Program-made: the position numbers and the translations under genes
Origin: an uncultured Kushneria sp.
GTDB taxonomy: Bacteria > Pseudomonadota > Gammaproteobacteria > Pseudomonadales > Halomonadaceae
Length of the DNA: 64,000 nt
Assembly: GCF_947497025.1 (NCBI RefSeq)
Contig: NZ_CANMFC010000001.1
Coordinates: forward strand, 310,001-374,000
Direction of reading: 5' to 3'
The notes under the pieces: model-generated
The model's input: the letters and a program-made list of their open reading frames with translations, nothing else
Database searches by the model: none
What the model was told of the DNA's origin: nothing
Shown: positions 17,270-25,951 of the stretch, one piece after another
How the letters are laid out: each line of letters starts with the position of its first letter
Numbering within the stretch: position 1 is the first letter of the stretch

Positions 17270-18552
17270 GCGGCGTGTCCACACAGTTGGGCCAGCGTGT
17301 CGAGGTATCGACGCGGCTGGCTGACAAAGGGGTTGTCGTTATCCCAGGCGTAGCCTGCCAGGACGGCGCTGATCATGCGCCTTAAATAGGCCGGTGGCTC
17401 GGGATGAAAGATGATGGCCGGCAGTCGGCCATCGTACCAGGCCTCCACGAAGGCGCGAAAGGTATCGATGCCGTGGCGCAGCGGGCGTTCAAAATCCCCC
17501 TGCCAGTCCACGTCACGGCCTTCAAGCTGTGCCCTGACCAGCGGCGCGGCCAGACAGGCCGAACGTACCGCAATGGTCACACCCGAAGAAAAGATAGGGT
17601 CGAGAAACTCGCCGGCATTGCCAAGAATGGCGTAGCCCGGGCCGGTGAGGGTGGTGACGTTGCGGCTGTAGCCACCAAGTGCCGCGATGGGGCGGTGAGG
17701 CGTTTCGGCATCGAGCCAGCCGTCCAGCTCGTTAAAGGCCGTGAAGCAGGCCTGAAAGCCCTGCGCCTCATCCGTGGCCGGGCCGGTCAGGCGCGCCAGC
17801 TCATCAGGTGCGCCGACAAAGCCGGTCGAGGCGCGATCGTTGGCAAAGGGAATGACCCAGTACCAGACACTGGCCTGCGGATGCAGCCCGATCTGAATCT
17901 TGGTGCGATCAAAGTCATGCGACCGGCAGGCGTCCGGCTTGAGTGACAGATGGGTGAACAGCGCCTGGCGCTGTGTCAGATGGGTCTCTTCCAGCGTGCC
18001 CTCCAGGCGGGCCAGCACCTGGGCCAGACCGCTGGCATCCAGCACGAAGCGGGCCTTGAGTCGCCAGTGGGAGCCCTGCTCGTTCCGGATGGTCAATACC
18101 GGCGTTATAGGGTGGCGCTCGAAGGCCGTGACCCGCTGACCAAAATGCACCTCGGCACCGCGATCGCAGGCGGCCTCGATCAGGCGCTGATCAAAGTCGG
18201 CACGCTCGACCTGCCATGCCTGTCCCGTGCCTTCGCTCGACTTGTCCTGAAAGTCGATATCCACCCGCTGATCGCCACGGACAAAACGGGCGCCGTTTTT
18301 CATCTGATAGCCGGCCCTGTCGATCACGTCGGCCAGCCCTGCGTGCTTAAGGTCCATCAGGCACTGTGGCAAAAGACTCTCGCCGATGGAGAAGCGCGGA
18401 AAATGCGCCGCCTCGAGCACAAGGACGCGATGGCCGGCCTCGGCCAGCAGGGCGGCCGCCACGGCGCCGGCGGGCCCGGCGCCGATAATGGCCACATCGG
18501 TTTCCCTTTCAGGCATGTCGGCCTCAGGGGCGCGGGACATGGAAGTTGTCAT
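17266..18552 (-). CDS. FAD-dependent oxidoreductase (halogenase/geranylgeranyl-reductase-like) of the APE-type cluster
   Basis: This protein of about 428 residues has the dinucleotide-binding motif AIIGAGPAGAVAAALLAEAG near the N-terminus, then LVLEAAHFPRFSIGESLLP and, later, GYAILGNAGEFLDPIFSSGV. These are hallmarks of the tryptophan-halogenase/geranylgeranyl-reductase flavoprotein group. The halogenase lysine signature is not evident, so reduction or oxidation of the polyene lipid is more likely than halogenation. ATG 18552 is chosen, four bases after the MMPL stop at 18557; in-frame ATGs at 18570 and 18582 overlap the MMPL gene and are also possible. Confidence 0.78.
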   Translation of the reverse strand: MTTSMSRAPEADMPERETDVAIIGAGPAGAVAAALLAEAGHRVLVLEAAHFPRFSIGESLLPQCLMDLKHAGLADVIDRAGYQMKNGARFVRGDQRVDIDFQDKSSEGTGQAWQVERADFDQRLIEAACDRGAEVHFGQRVTAFERHPITPVLTIRNEQGSHWRLKARFVLDASGLAQVLARLEGTLEETHLTQRQALFTHLSLKPDACRSHDFDRTKIQIGLHPQASVWYWVIPFANDRASTGFVGAPDELARLTGPATDEAQGFQACFTAFNELDGWLDAETPHRPIAALGGYSRNVTTLTGPGYAILGNAGEFLDPIFSSGVTIAVRSACLAAPLVRAQLEGRDVDWQGDFERPLRHGIDTFRAFVEAWYDGRLPAIIFHPEPPAYLRRMISAVLAGYAWDNDNPFVSQPRRYLDTLAQLCGHAA

Positions 18553-18556
18553 GGCG

Positions 18557-20878
18557 TTATCCGTGGTCATGGGTATTGTCATGATGTGCCGGCTGATCCT
18601 TTGGAACGCGCCGCTGCACCAGCGCCGTGAGCAGCCAGACGCTGGCCAGCCCGATCAGGGTGGTCATGCCGATATGATGCAACACCGGCGTGGCACTGAA
18701 GGCCAGCAGGCCAAAGGCCAGAAGGCTTGAGATGATCGACAGTGTGATCGCAAGCCAGGCATGATGCGCTCTGGGATGTTCCTGCATGAAGATGCCGGCG
18801 TCCAGCCCGATGCCCAGCACCAGCAACAGCGCCAGCTGATGAAACAGATTCAGCGGTACGCCCAGCAGGGCGTACAGCGTGAGTACGGTCAAAATGGCGC
18901 CGCCGGCCGGGGCGATGACGCGCCAGGTGCGCCACCGGTAGCGCAGGGCCAGCATCAGGGTCAGCACGACAAGTGCGCCTGCCACCCATTGTGCGATCTG
19001 GCGGCGCAGCTTGCCCAGCACATTGCTGATCTGCTCGACGCGGTCGACCAGTTCGATGTGTTCATCGCTGCGCGCCAGGCTTTCCAGCTGCTGATGCGCG
19101 TGGTCATCGATGCCGCCGTTGAGGGTGACCATGCCGGCCACCTGACCCTTGTCGATGTTGCCAAGCCACAGGCGTTGATCACTTTCGCCAAGCGGGCTTG
19201 TCAGCCAGTGATCCAGCGTCAGCGGCGGGGATTGTGTCAGCGTCTCCAGCGCGCGCTCGTAAAGCGCCGGCGGTAGCCCTGCCGAGGCATACATCTGATC
19301 GAGCTGCTGCTGATACAGTCGGCGGGTCCGTTCAAGATTGGCACGCTGCCGGGCACTGGAGGGGACGTGATCGGCCAGACTGGTGTGACCACCCAGATGA
19401 CCGTCCTTCACCAGCCCATCCAGCATGGGGTCGAGTGATTCGACCCGACCGAGAAAGCCTTCGTTGTCATGAGCGGTGATCAGTAGATAAACGGTACCGG
19501 TATCCCGCCCGAGCTCACGCTGGATCAGCGCCTCATCGCCCAGAAGCTGCTGTGACGAGGTATTGAGCAGCCGCAGACTGTCATCGCCTTGCAGACGCAC
19601 ACCGGCAATGGCAACGGCGATCAGAGCCAGCACCAGCGCCAGGCGCGGCCCGAGCCGGCCGCGAAGGCGGTCGAGCACCCGCCAGAGGCGTTCGGCCAGT
19701 TGCCGGGTGCTGGGCGTGGTGCGCACGCGCGTCATGGGTAGCCACAGCACGACCGTCAGCCAGGCCCCAAGCAGGCCGCAGCCAGCAAATATCGCCATCT
19801 GACGAAGTCCCGGCATGGGCGTGAAGGCCTGGACAACGTAGGCCATGACGCTGGTCACCAGCCCGAGCGCCAGACCCGGCAGCATGTGGCGCAGTCGAAA
19901 ATTCCGGCCGGCAAGGGCGCGGGCGCACTGAAGATGCAGGGCATAATCGATGGCCACCCCGATCAGGCTGCTGCCAAAGGCAATGGTCAGCAGATGAATG
20001 CCCTCAAACCACCAGAGCGTGATGGCCAGGGCAAACACCCCCCCCGTGACCAGCGGCAGCAGCAGGGTGGCGATCGTGACCGGTGAGCGAAACACCACCA
20101 GCAGGATGAGCAGGACGCCGATCAACGAGCCCAGCCCGATGGTGCTGATCTCGCTTCGGGCCTGATGCGCGCCATCGGCGGCGTGAAAGACCATGCCGGA
20201 GCGCCATAGATGTGCTTTGGGGTGCGCCTTCTGAAACTGTGCAATGGCTCCGGTCAGACGGTCCTGCAGCCCCGTATCCCAGGCACTGCCTGCAAGCTCC
20301 CCGGTCATGACGACCAGTGCCTTGCCATCCACCTCGAGAGTGACCAGATCCCCCCGGGTATCAAAACGGGTAGAGAGCTGACTGTCGAGCCAGCGGTTGA
20401 GCAGTCCGAAAGGGTCGCGTACCGGGTGCTGGTCGATACCGGTGGGCATGACCAGAGACGCCAGCGCCTGACGGCGTAGCTCGCTGATATCCCCTCCGTC
20501 GATGGTGGCGCGCAGATGGTCATCCAGCAGGCGATAGCGCGACGGCCCCAGCACTTCCAGCAGACTGTCGAGCTGGTAGTCGCCCGGACGATAGCGCACC
20601 TCGCTGACCGCCCCGGCACGCTGTAGCGCCTGTGCCAGTTCCGCCGCGGCCTCGCCGGGTTGTTCGGCGTCCAGCAGCAGTACGAAGCGGTGGGTAAAAG
20701 GGGCGCCGAGCTGCTCGTTGGCGCGATCGACACCGGGAGACTGGTGCGTGTCGGGCAGCAGCGCCGTAATGCGCGTATCAAGGCTTGTGCCACGCAGCAG
20801 CTGCCAGCCACTGAATATCAGACAGGCCGTCAGTACCAGACCCCATAAAAGCGCCGGCAGGCGAGAGGTGCGCGTCAT
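18557..20878 (-). CDS. MMPL/RND-type lipid exporter of the APE-type cluster
   Basis: This 773-residue membrane protein has two similar halves. Each has one N-terminal membrane segment, a large periplasmic loop (about residues 32-240 and 425-620) and five clustered membrane segments (about 245-390 and 625-760). The first cluster contains FGSSLIGVAIDYALHLQ and the second LLVLGIGLDAGIFM, with the mid-membrane Asp characteristic of proton-driven MMPL/RND pumps. It probably moves the polyene lipid or its carrier across the inner membrane. It is translated two bases after the LolA-like stop, in the conserved LolA-MMPL-flavoprotein order of APE clusters. Confidence 0.87.
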   Translation of the reverse strand: MTRTSRLPALLWGLVLTACLIFSGWQLLRGTSLDTRITALLPDTHQSPGVDRANEQLGAPFTHRFVLLLDAEQPGEAAAELAQALQRAGAVSEVRYRPGDYQLDSLLEVLGPSRYRLLDDHLRATIDGGDISELRRQALASLVMPTGIDQHPVRDPFGLLNRWLDSQLSTRFDTRGDLVTLEVDGKALVVMTGELAGSAWDTGLQDRLTGAIAQFQKAHPKAHLWRSGMVFHAADGAHQARSEISTIGLGSLIGVLLILLVVFRSPVTIATLLLPLVTGGVFALAITLWWFEGIHLLTIAFGSSLIGVAIDYALHLQCARALAGRNFRLRHMLPGLALGLVTSVMAYVVQAFTPMPGLRQMAIFAGCGLLGAWLTVVLWLPMTRVRTTPSTRQLAERLWRVLDRLRGRLGPRLALVLALIAVAIAGVRLQGDDSLRLLNTSSQQLLGDEALIQRELGRDTGTVYLLITAHDNEGFLGRVESLDPMLDGLVKDGHLGGHTSLADHVPSSARQRANLERTRRLYQQQLDQMYASAGLPPALYERALETLTQSPPLTLDHWLTSPLGESDQRLWLGNIDKGQVAGMVTLNGGIDDHAHQQLESLARSDEHIELVDRVEQISNVLGKLRRQIAQWVAGALVVLTLMLALRYRWRTWRVIAPAGGAILTVLTLYALLGVPLNLFHQLALLLVLGIGLDAGIFMQEHPRAHHAWLAITLSIISSLLAFGLLAFSATPVLHHIGMTTLIGLASVWLLTALVQRRVPKDQPAHHDNTHDHG

Positions 20879-20880
20879 GG

Positions 20881-21480
20881 TCAGGGGGCCTGTTGCGAGG
20901 AAGCCGCGGCGGTGCCGGCGCCTTCTTCGGGGGGCAGCAGATGAATGTTGAGCCGGTCGCCATCGGCCATGGCCATGTTGATCCGCTCAAGGCGTGCATC
21001 GCCCCGCATATCGATATTGTGAAGATAGTTCGCCAGCCCCTGCTGGCGCGGGACCAGCGTGGCATGCCATGCCTTTTCATCGCCCTCGAGGGTGATATCA
21101 AAGCGATCGGCCAGCGCCGAGAACCGGCCGTTGAGCAGTTGCATGATCAGGGTCGCCACGCCTGCCGGATCATCGTCGATGCGCTCGCCGTTGCGCTGAA
21201 TGCCCGCATCGGAAAGCTCCATGGTCTCTTCGACCGGTGATTCCAGCGCCCAGATCACACGATCGCCCTGCTCGAAGCGGTAGTGACCGCGACCGTCAAT
21301 GCGGGTGTCCAGGTCGGCCAGATATCGAGTCTGCTCAAAGCGCCCGGCCACGTCGCCCTGGGCGGTCAGATGGTCTGCCAGGGTCTCAAGGCTCATGGCG
21401 TGCGCCGGCAGGGCCATGAGCCACAGGGGAAGGGTCACCATGAGAAGGGGCAGTGATCGTAAACGCGTGCGACAAGACAT
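20881..21480 (-). CDS. LolA-like periplasmic carrier of the APE-type cluster
   Basis: This 199-residue protein has a signal peptide (residues 1-28, ending LPAHA) and a LolA-type domain: GDVAGRFEQTRYLADLDTRI, then GHYRFEQGDRVIWALESPVE. LolA proteins are half-barrels that shield lipid anchors in the periplasm. Here, next to an MMPL exporter and a lipoprotein, it probably ferries the polyene lipid toward the outer membrane rather than serving general lipoprotein sorting. AGGAG lies 12 bases before the ATG. A thioesterase gene that usually neighbours this gene in APE clusters is absent. Confidence 0.82.
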   Translation of the reverse strand: MSCRTRLRSLPLLMVTLPLWLMALPAHAMSLETLADHLTAQGDVAGRFEQTRYLADLDTRIDGRGHYRFEQGDRVIWALESPVEETMELSDAGIQRNGERIDDDPAGVATLIMQLLNGRFSALADRFDITLEGDEKAWHATLVPRQQGLANYLHNIDMRGDARLERINMAMADGDRLNIHLLPPEEGAGTAAASSQQAP

Positions 21481-21524
21481 GTAATGTCAGCTCCTGGGCC
21501 GGCAGGACAGCGGGTGTCCATGGT

Positions 21525-22487
21525 TTAACGGGGTGGGCGTGCGTTTTGCTTTTCGGACTGCCAGAACGGGTAAAAGTTGAACCACTGTAGCGGATAACGG
21601 CAGCAGAAATGCTCCAGGCGCGTGACAAAGTGCGCCATGGTGTTGTCCATCCACACACTGCGCTCCCGGCGCGAGAGCCCGGTGGCATCGCCCAGGGATT
21701 CAAAGTGCACATGGTGTGTCTGCCCCTGGCGGGCGCAGACCAGCAGATACAGCGGGCAGTGCAACAGCATGGCAAGCCAGAAGGCGCCCTCGGGGAAGGG
21801 CGCCGGGCGGCCGAGAAAATCGATCCAGCGGCGTCGGGCGCCGGCCTCGATGGGCTCGCGATCGGCGGCGATGACCACAAAGCCACCCTCGGCCACGCGA
21901 GCCTGAAGGCGCTGGGCCGTGGCGGGTCCCATGTCGCTGACCTCGATGATCTCCACTGACAGGGGGCGGTCGATATCATTGAACAGGGAGTTGAATCGCT
22001 GGGCGTGATGGGTGTGCATGACCACGCTCATTTTCAGGTCGCGCCGCAGCCGCCCCAGCGCCTGACAGATCTCGTGGCTGCCCAGATGCGTGACCACGAT
22101 GATGCCACCCTGGCCGGCATCGATGGCGGCCCTCAGGGTCTCGCGCTGCTCGATCTGGATGGACTCGGGGGCAATACGACCGTAAAGCGCCAGCACCTTG
22201 TCCAGAATGGCCGTACCAAAGGTCGTGAAGTGACGCACGGTGGTCAGGCGCGGCAGGAAGACCGAGGGGCAAAAGGCCTTCAGTTGCTTCTGGTACTCCT
22301 TTGAGGCGCGTCGGGCAATCGGGCGGCGCCACCAGTAGTAGAGTCCGACCAGAAACAGGACGCCCTGATAGGCGCGCGCCCCGAAACGGTCATAAATGGC
22401 CAGCATCAATTGAATGCCCCTGAGTGAGCCGGACTCACTGATGGCCGACCAGTGGCGCGGCGCGCGCTTGCGTTGCGGTGATGTCAT
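21525..22487 (-). CDS. LpxL/HtrB-like lipid acyltransferase of the APE-type cluster
   Basis: This 320-residue protein belongs to the lauroyl/myristoyl acyltransferase group. It has the H-x4-E catalytic motif in THLGSHEICQ (about residues 133-142), followed by ADREPIEAGARRRWIDFLG and FPEGAFWLAMLL. It has an N-terminal hydrophobic segment (about 38-53) for membrane attachment. It probably transfers an acyl or polyene chain to a lipid acceptor. It overlaps the glycosyltransferase stop by 4 bases (ATGA). In some APE clusters this domain is fused to the glycosyltransferase; here they are separate genes. Confidence 0.82.
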   Translation of the reverse strand: MTSPQRKRAPRHWSAISESGSLRGIQLMLAIYDRFGARAYQGVLFLVGLYYWWRRPIARRASKEYQKQLKAFCPSVFLPRLTTVRHFTTFGTAILDKVLALYGRIAPESIQIEQRETLRAAIDAGQGGIIVVTHLGSHEICQALGRLRRDLKMSVVMHTHHAQRFNSLFNDIDRPLSVEIIEVSDMGPATAQRLQARVAEGGFVVIAADREPIEAGARRRWIDFLGRPAPFPEGAFWLAMLLHCPLYLLVCARQGQTHHVHFESLGDATGLSRRERSVWMDNTMAHFVTRLEHFCCRYPLQWFNFYPFWQSEKQNARPPR

Positions 22488-23272
22488 GAAGGGCTCTTGT
22501 GTCGTTCGTCGCGGCGGTGCCGAGCACGTCCGAGTATCAGCTTCGGCAGGCGTATCAGCATGCCCAGCGTCAGACGCAGGTGCATGCGTGCCATCAGGAC
22601 ATTGTCCCGAAACAGGCGAAAGTGAGAGACGCCGTCGGTGGGATAGGTGACCCGCACCGGCAGATTGTCGACCGGGTGACCGGCCCAGAACCAGCGCACC
22701 AGCACCTCGGTATCAAACTCCATGCGGTTGCCACAGCCATGACGCGTCAGCAGGGCATTGACCGTGTCCAGCGGATAAAGACGCACGCCACACATGGTAT
22801 CGCGCAGCGTGGTGGACAGCGTATTGCACCAGACCCAGACGTGCGTGATGTAGCGGCTGATAAAGCGGTGCAGCGGTACGCTGTGATCAAAGCGCGGATA
22901 GCCGATCAAAAGCCGCTCGGGGGTTTGCCTTGCCGCCTCGATAAAGGGCGGCAGGCTTGATTGATCATGCTGGCCATCGGCGTCGACCTGAAGCGCATGG
23001 GTAAACCCGAGCGTTTGAGCATGGGCAAGGCCGTGACGAACGGCGTAGCCCTTGCCGCGGTTGCGCGGCAGGCGCAGCAGGTGCACATCACTGGCCTGTG
23101 CCAGGTGATCGAGCACACTGGCGCAGCCCGCATCGCTGCCGTCATCGACGAGCACGATGGGCAGGTTCAGGGCGCTGAGGCCCTCACAGGTCGCCACGAT
23201 GGCGTGTTCGTGGTTATACACCGGCACCAGCACGCAGGGCGAAAACGCTGCGCTGTTCTGGACGTGATTCAT
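22484..23272 (-). CDS. Family 2 glycosyltransferase of the APE-type cluster
   Basis: This 262-residue GT-A-fold enzyme has the N-terminal segment CVLVPVYNHEHAI, IVLVDDGSDAG and the metal-binding QVDADGQHD (about residues 98-106). It resembles dolichol-phosphate-mannose-synthase-type GT2 enzymes but lacks a C-terminal membrane region, so it is soluble or peripherally bound. The start at 23272 overlaps the AMP-ligase stop (ATGA); a longer frame to 23449 would run into that gene and shows low-complexity sequence. It may glycosylate the lipid carrier of the polyene. Confidence 0.85.
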   Translation of the reverse strand: MNHVQNSAAFSPCVLVPVYNHEHAIVATCEGLSALNLPIVLVDDGSDAGCASVLDHLAQASDVHLLRLPRNRGKGYAVRHGLAHAQTLGFTHALQVDADGQHDQSSLPPFIEAARQTPERLLIGYPRFDHSVPLHRFISRYITHVWVWCNTLSTTLRDTMCGVRLYPLDTVNALLTRHGCGNRMEFDTEVLVRWFWAGHPVDNLPVRVTYPTDGVSHFRLFRDNVLMARMHLRLTLGMLIRLPKLILGRARHRRDERHKSPS

Positions 23273-24990
23273 GAAGACTCCCCGTGGTCGGGCATCGGGT
23301 CGACACCGAGCAGGCGCATTTGCAGATGCTGGCCCCGATGGGAGGCCACGGTGATGTTCAGATCGCCACGCTGTCGGCTCAGCGTCATGACCGCGCGATC
23401 CCCGGGCAACAGCGGTGCGGGAAAGCGTAACCGGCGCATGTCGCGCCATTGATCCTGCTCGCCAAAAAGACGCTCGGCCTGCTGACGTGCCCAGTGGATC
23501 AGGGCAATGCCCGGCACGATCGGTCGTCCGGGGAAGTGACCCTCAAGTGCTGCCAGACGCTCCGGGATTTCCAGTGCGATCCGGTGTTGATCGGGCGTTG
23601 CGGACTCAAGATCCAGCCAGCGCGGCTGGCGCCGGTCATCCAGGTCATCAAAGAGATGACGCGCCATGGCACGGGTCAGCTTGCCCTGAGCGTTGACCGG
23701 GAAGCGGTGCACAAAACGCCAGAAACGCGGCAGCACCACCGGCTCAAAGGCGCGGGCCAGATGCTGCCGCAAATCGCTGATGAGTGCTCTTCGCGTGTCA
23801 TGATCATGGGCAATGCTGTCGGATGCCATGGCCACGACGGCCCCGATGCGCCCACCCGAGTGATCGATGGTCAGACAGCGGGCGTCCAGGACGCCGGGGA
23901 AGTCCTTGATATGATGGGCCAGACCTTCCAGCGAGACGCGCTTGCCGGCCACCTTGACGATGCGGTCCGCACGTCCGTGCAGGGTGAAACGCACAGGATG
24001 ATCACTGACAAGGCGAATGTGATCGGCCTGCTCGTGCCACTGTTCGGGCTCGGGCAGGCGCCTTGATCGAAGCAGCGTGCGCTCGCCGTCACAGTGCAGC
24101 ATGACGTCGTCAAGCGCCTGCCAGGCGGTATCCTGACAGGGCCGTCGCCAGGCAATGGCGCCGCTTTCCGAGCTGCCATAGATCTCGATGAGCTCGCTGC
24201 CCATTAGCGCCTCGGCCTGCACGGCGGCTTCATGGGGCAGTGGCGCGGCGGCACTGAAAATGCGACCGGGCGCACGGTTCGGCATGCCAGTCGTGCTCTC
24301 GGGTAGTCGGGAAAGCTGAGGCGGCGAGCTGATCAGGGCGCTGACCGGCACGTTCATGAGCCACTCGGCCAGCGTTTCGGGCCAGGTCACGATCTCGAGC
24401 CCGAAGGGGTGAGAGGTCGCCAGCGCGCGCAACAGTCCGGCGGTCAGTCCCCAGGTGTGCTGATGGCTGACCTGGCTGATGACGACCCCTCCCGTGAGCG
24501 GCCAGTGTCGCTCGAAGGCGGCCACTTCGGCCTCGAGCTGGCCCAGGGTGCGAAAGATGGGGGCCGGCTCCCCGCTGGAACCGGAGGTGAAAAGCACCAC
24601 GGCCTCCTGTTCAGGGGGCAGGTCGGGCTCGGGCATCACGTCCGAGACGGGCGGCGGTGGCGCCCAGGCTTGCGGAAATTCGCCCAGCAGGACCAGATCA
24701 CGCTGGCGCAGATGATTAACGGTTTCGGGCAGATTGTCACCCGGCAGCCACACCCGATGGCCGGCATGCCAGAGGCCCAGCAGGGCCGCCGTAAACCGCC
24801 ACGGATCGCTGTCATAAAGCGCCACGTCCCGACCGGTCGGCAGGCGTGTATTGGCCCAGCCCCTGATGGCCCTGATCAGCTCGCTGCGGGTGCGCCTCTT
24901 CTGTCCCGAAAGGGCCACGATGTCGCCGGCCTCTCCTGAAAGCCAGGGGCAGCGGGTCAGCGACGGTTCGCCATATCGAGGCTGATTCAT
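23269..24990 (-). CDS. Acyl-AMP ligase fused to a C-terminal hotdog dehydratase domain (ApeH-ApeI-like fusion)
   Basis: This 573-residue protein joins two functions. The N-terminal adenylate-forming domain carries the P-loop VVLFTSGSSGEP, the IYGSSESGAIAWR motif and the HGRADRIVKVAGKRVSLEGL hinge, and would activate an (aryl) acid for loading on ACP. From about residue 465 to the end is a hotdog domain with EGHFPGRPIVPGIALIHWAR, the FabA/FabZ-type signature. In many APE clusters these are separate ligase and dehydratase genes. The start at 24990 overlaps the membrane protein stop (ATGA); an extension to 25032 is internal to that gene. The fusion is continuous with no sign of a frameshift. Confidence 0.85.
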   Translation of the reverse strand: MNQPRYGEPSLTRCPWLSGEAGDIVALSGQKRRTRSELIRAIRGWANTRLPTGRDVALYDSDPWRFTAALLGLWHAGHRVWLPGDNLPETVNHLRQRDLVLLGEFPQAWAPPPPVSDVMPEPDLPPEQEAVVLFTSGSSGEPAPIFRTLGQLEAEVAAFERHWPLTGGVVISQVSHQHTWGLTAGLLRALATSHPFGLEIVTWPETLAEWLMNVPVSALISSPPQLSRLPESTTGMPNRAPGRIFSAAAPLPHEAAVQAEALMGSELIEIYGSSESGAIAWRRPCQDTAWQALDDVMLHCDGERTLLRSRRLPEPEQWHEQADHIRLVSDHPVRFTLHGRADRIVKVAGKRVSLEGLAHHIKDFPGVLDARCLTIDHSGGRIGAVVAMASDSIAHDHDTRRALISDLRQHLARAFEPVVLPRFWRFVHRFPVNAQGKLTRAMARHLFDDLDDRRQPRWLDLESATPDQHRIALEIPERLAALEGHFPGRPIVPGIALIHWARQQAERLFGEQDQWRDMRRLRFPAPLLPGDRAVMTLSRQRGDLNITVASHRGQHLQMRLLGVDPMPDHGESS

Positions 24991-25550
24991 GCGTGCACCA
25001 CCCTGCGTCGAACGCGCCGGCGCACCAGCCACTCACCCATCATCAAAAGCGCCGCCAGCAGGTAGCTGATGGCGCCGGTCCAGGTCTGCCATACATGTAG
25101 CGGCGCCCATAGCGCCAGTGCCAGCGCAACGACGGCATTGAGGCTCATGAAAATGCCCCACACCCAGGTGACCCTGCGGGTATAGCGCACGCCCTCGGGA
25201 GGGAGATCGGGCTCTGACAGGCGCGCAAAACGCTCGATCAGGGGGGTGGCGCGCAGGCTGCCCAGAAAGATCAGTGCCAGCGAGGCATTGATCATGACCG
25301 GGTAAAGTCGGATGCCCAGTTCAGCCTGCCCCCCGAACAACAGCGCCAGCAGTACCAGCAGCACCATGGCCCAGCGGGTACGATGTTCGCCGGCCAGCCA
25401 CTGGGCGCCTGCCAGAAGCACAAAAGTGATCAACAGGGCATGGATGCCCCAGAGGGGGAGAACGATCCACAGGGCCGCTGGAAACAGCACCATCGAGAGG
25501 GGTGACGACCAGTGACGTGTTCCGGGGCGACCGGCTGGCATGGCTTCCAT
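24987..25550 (-). CDS. COG4648-type integral membrane protein of the APE-type cluster
   Basis: This 187-residue protein has about five hydrophobic segments (roughly 19-33, 36-50, 60-75, 85-97 and 128-170). It matches the small membrane proteins (COG4648 type) that lie between the ACP and the AMP-ligase in aryl-polyene clusters. Its role is not established; it may assemble the biosynthetic complex at the membrane or help export. It starts 8 bases after the ACP stop and overlaps the next gene by 4 bases. Confidence 0.7.
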   Translation of the reverse strand: MEAMPAGRPGTRHWSSPLSMVLFPAALWIVLPLWGIHALLITFVLLAGAQWLAGEHRTRWAMVLLVLLALLFGGQAELGIRLYPVMINASLALIFLGSLRATPLIERFARLSEPDLPPEGVRYTRRVTWVWGIFMSLNAVVALALALWAPLHVWQTWTGAISYLLAALLMMGEWLVRRRVRRRVVHA

Positions 25551-25558
25551 TACAAACC

Positions 25559-25834
25559 TCAGTCGCTGCGGCGCTCGGCCACCAGGGCGCTGAGCTGCCT
25601 TAAACTTGCAAAATGTTCGCGGTTTTCCTCGGCGTCGCTGTCAAGGCGAATGCCGTAACGCTTTTGCAGCGCCAGTCCCAGCTCCAGCGCATCAATGGAA
25701 TCCAGACCCAGCCCGTCACCAAACAAGGGCGCTTCGGGTTCGATGTCGTCGGCCGTAATATCTTCAAGCTCCAGCGCTTCGATGATCATGTTGGCGACAT
25801 CGCGTTCGAGTTCGGTCAATGAGGTATTGGCCAT
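25559..25834 (-). CDS. Acyl carrier protein of the APE-type cluster
   Basis: This 91-residue acidic protein carries the phosphopantetheine attachment motif GLDSIDALEL, with Ser46 as the attachment site. GGAG lies 9 bases before the ATG. It would carry the starter and growing polyene. Characterised APE clusters usually encode two ACPs; only one is present here, and the 117 bases between this gene and the chain-length-factor gene hold no second one. Confidence 0.9.
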   Translation of the reverse strand: MANTSLTELERDVANMIIEALELEDITADDIEPEAPLFGDGLGLDSIDALELGLALQKRYGIRLDSDAEENREHFASLRQLSALVAERRSD

Positions 25835-25951
25835 ATGGTGTTCTCCGGAATCCTTGTTGTCGTCTCCGGGCAGACGAGTACGCCGCTGGAGCGCCGTCTG
25901 CCCGCCTGTTCGGGCGGCATATGATGCCAGAACCGGATATCCTTTGGGGCG

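Noticed and set aside
25835-25951. A second acyl carrier protein between the ACP and chain-length-factor genes
   Set aside because: The 117-base gap is too short and has no phosphopantetheine motif.
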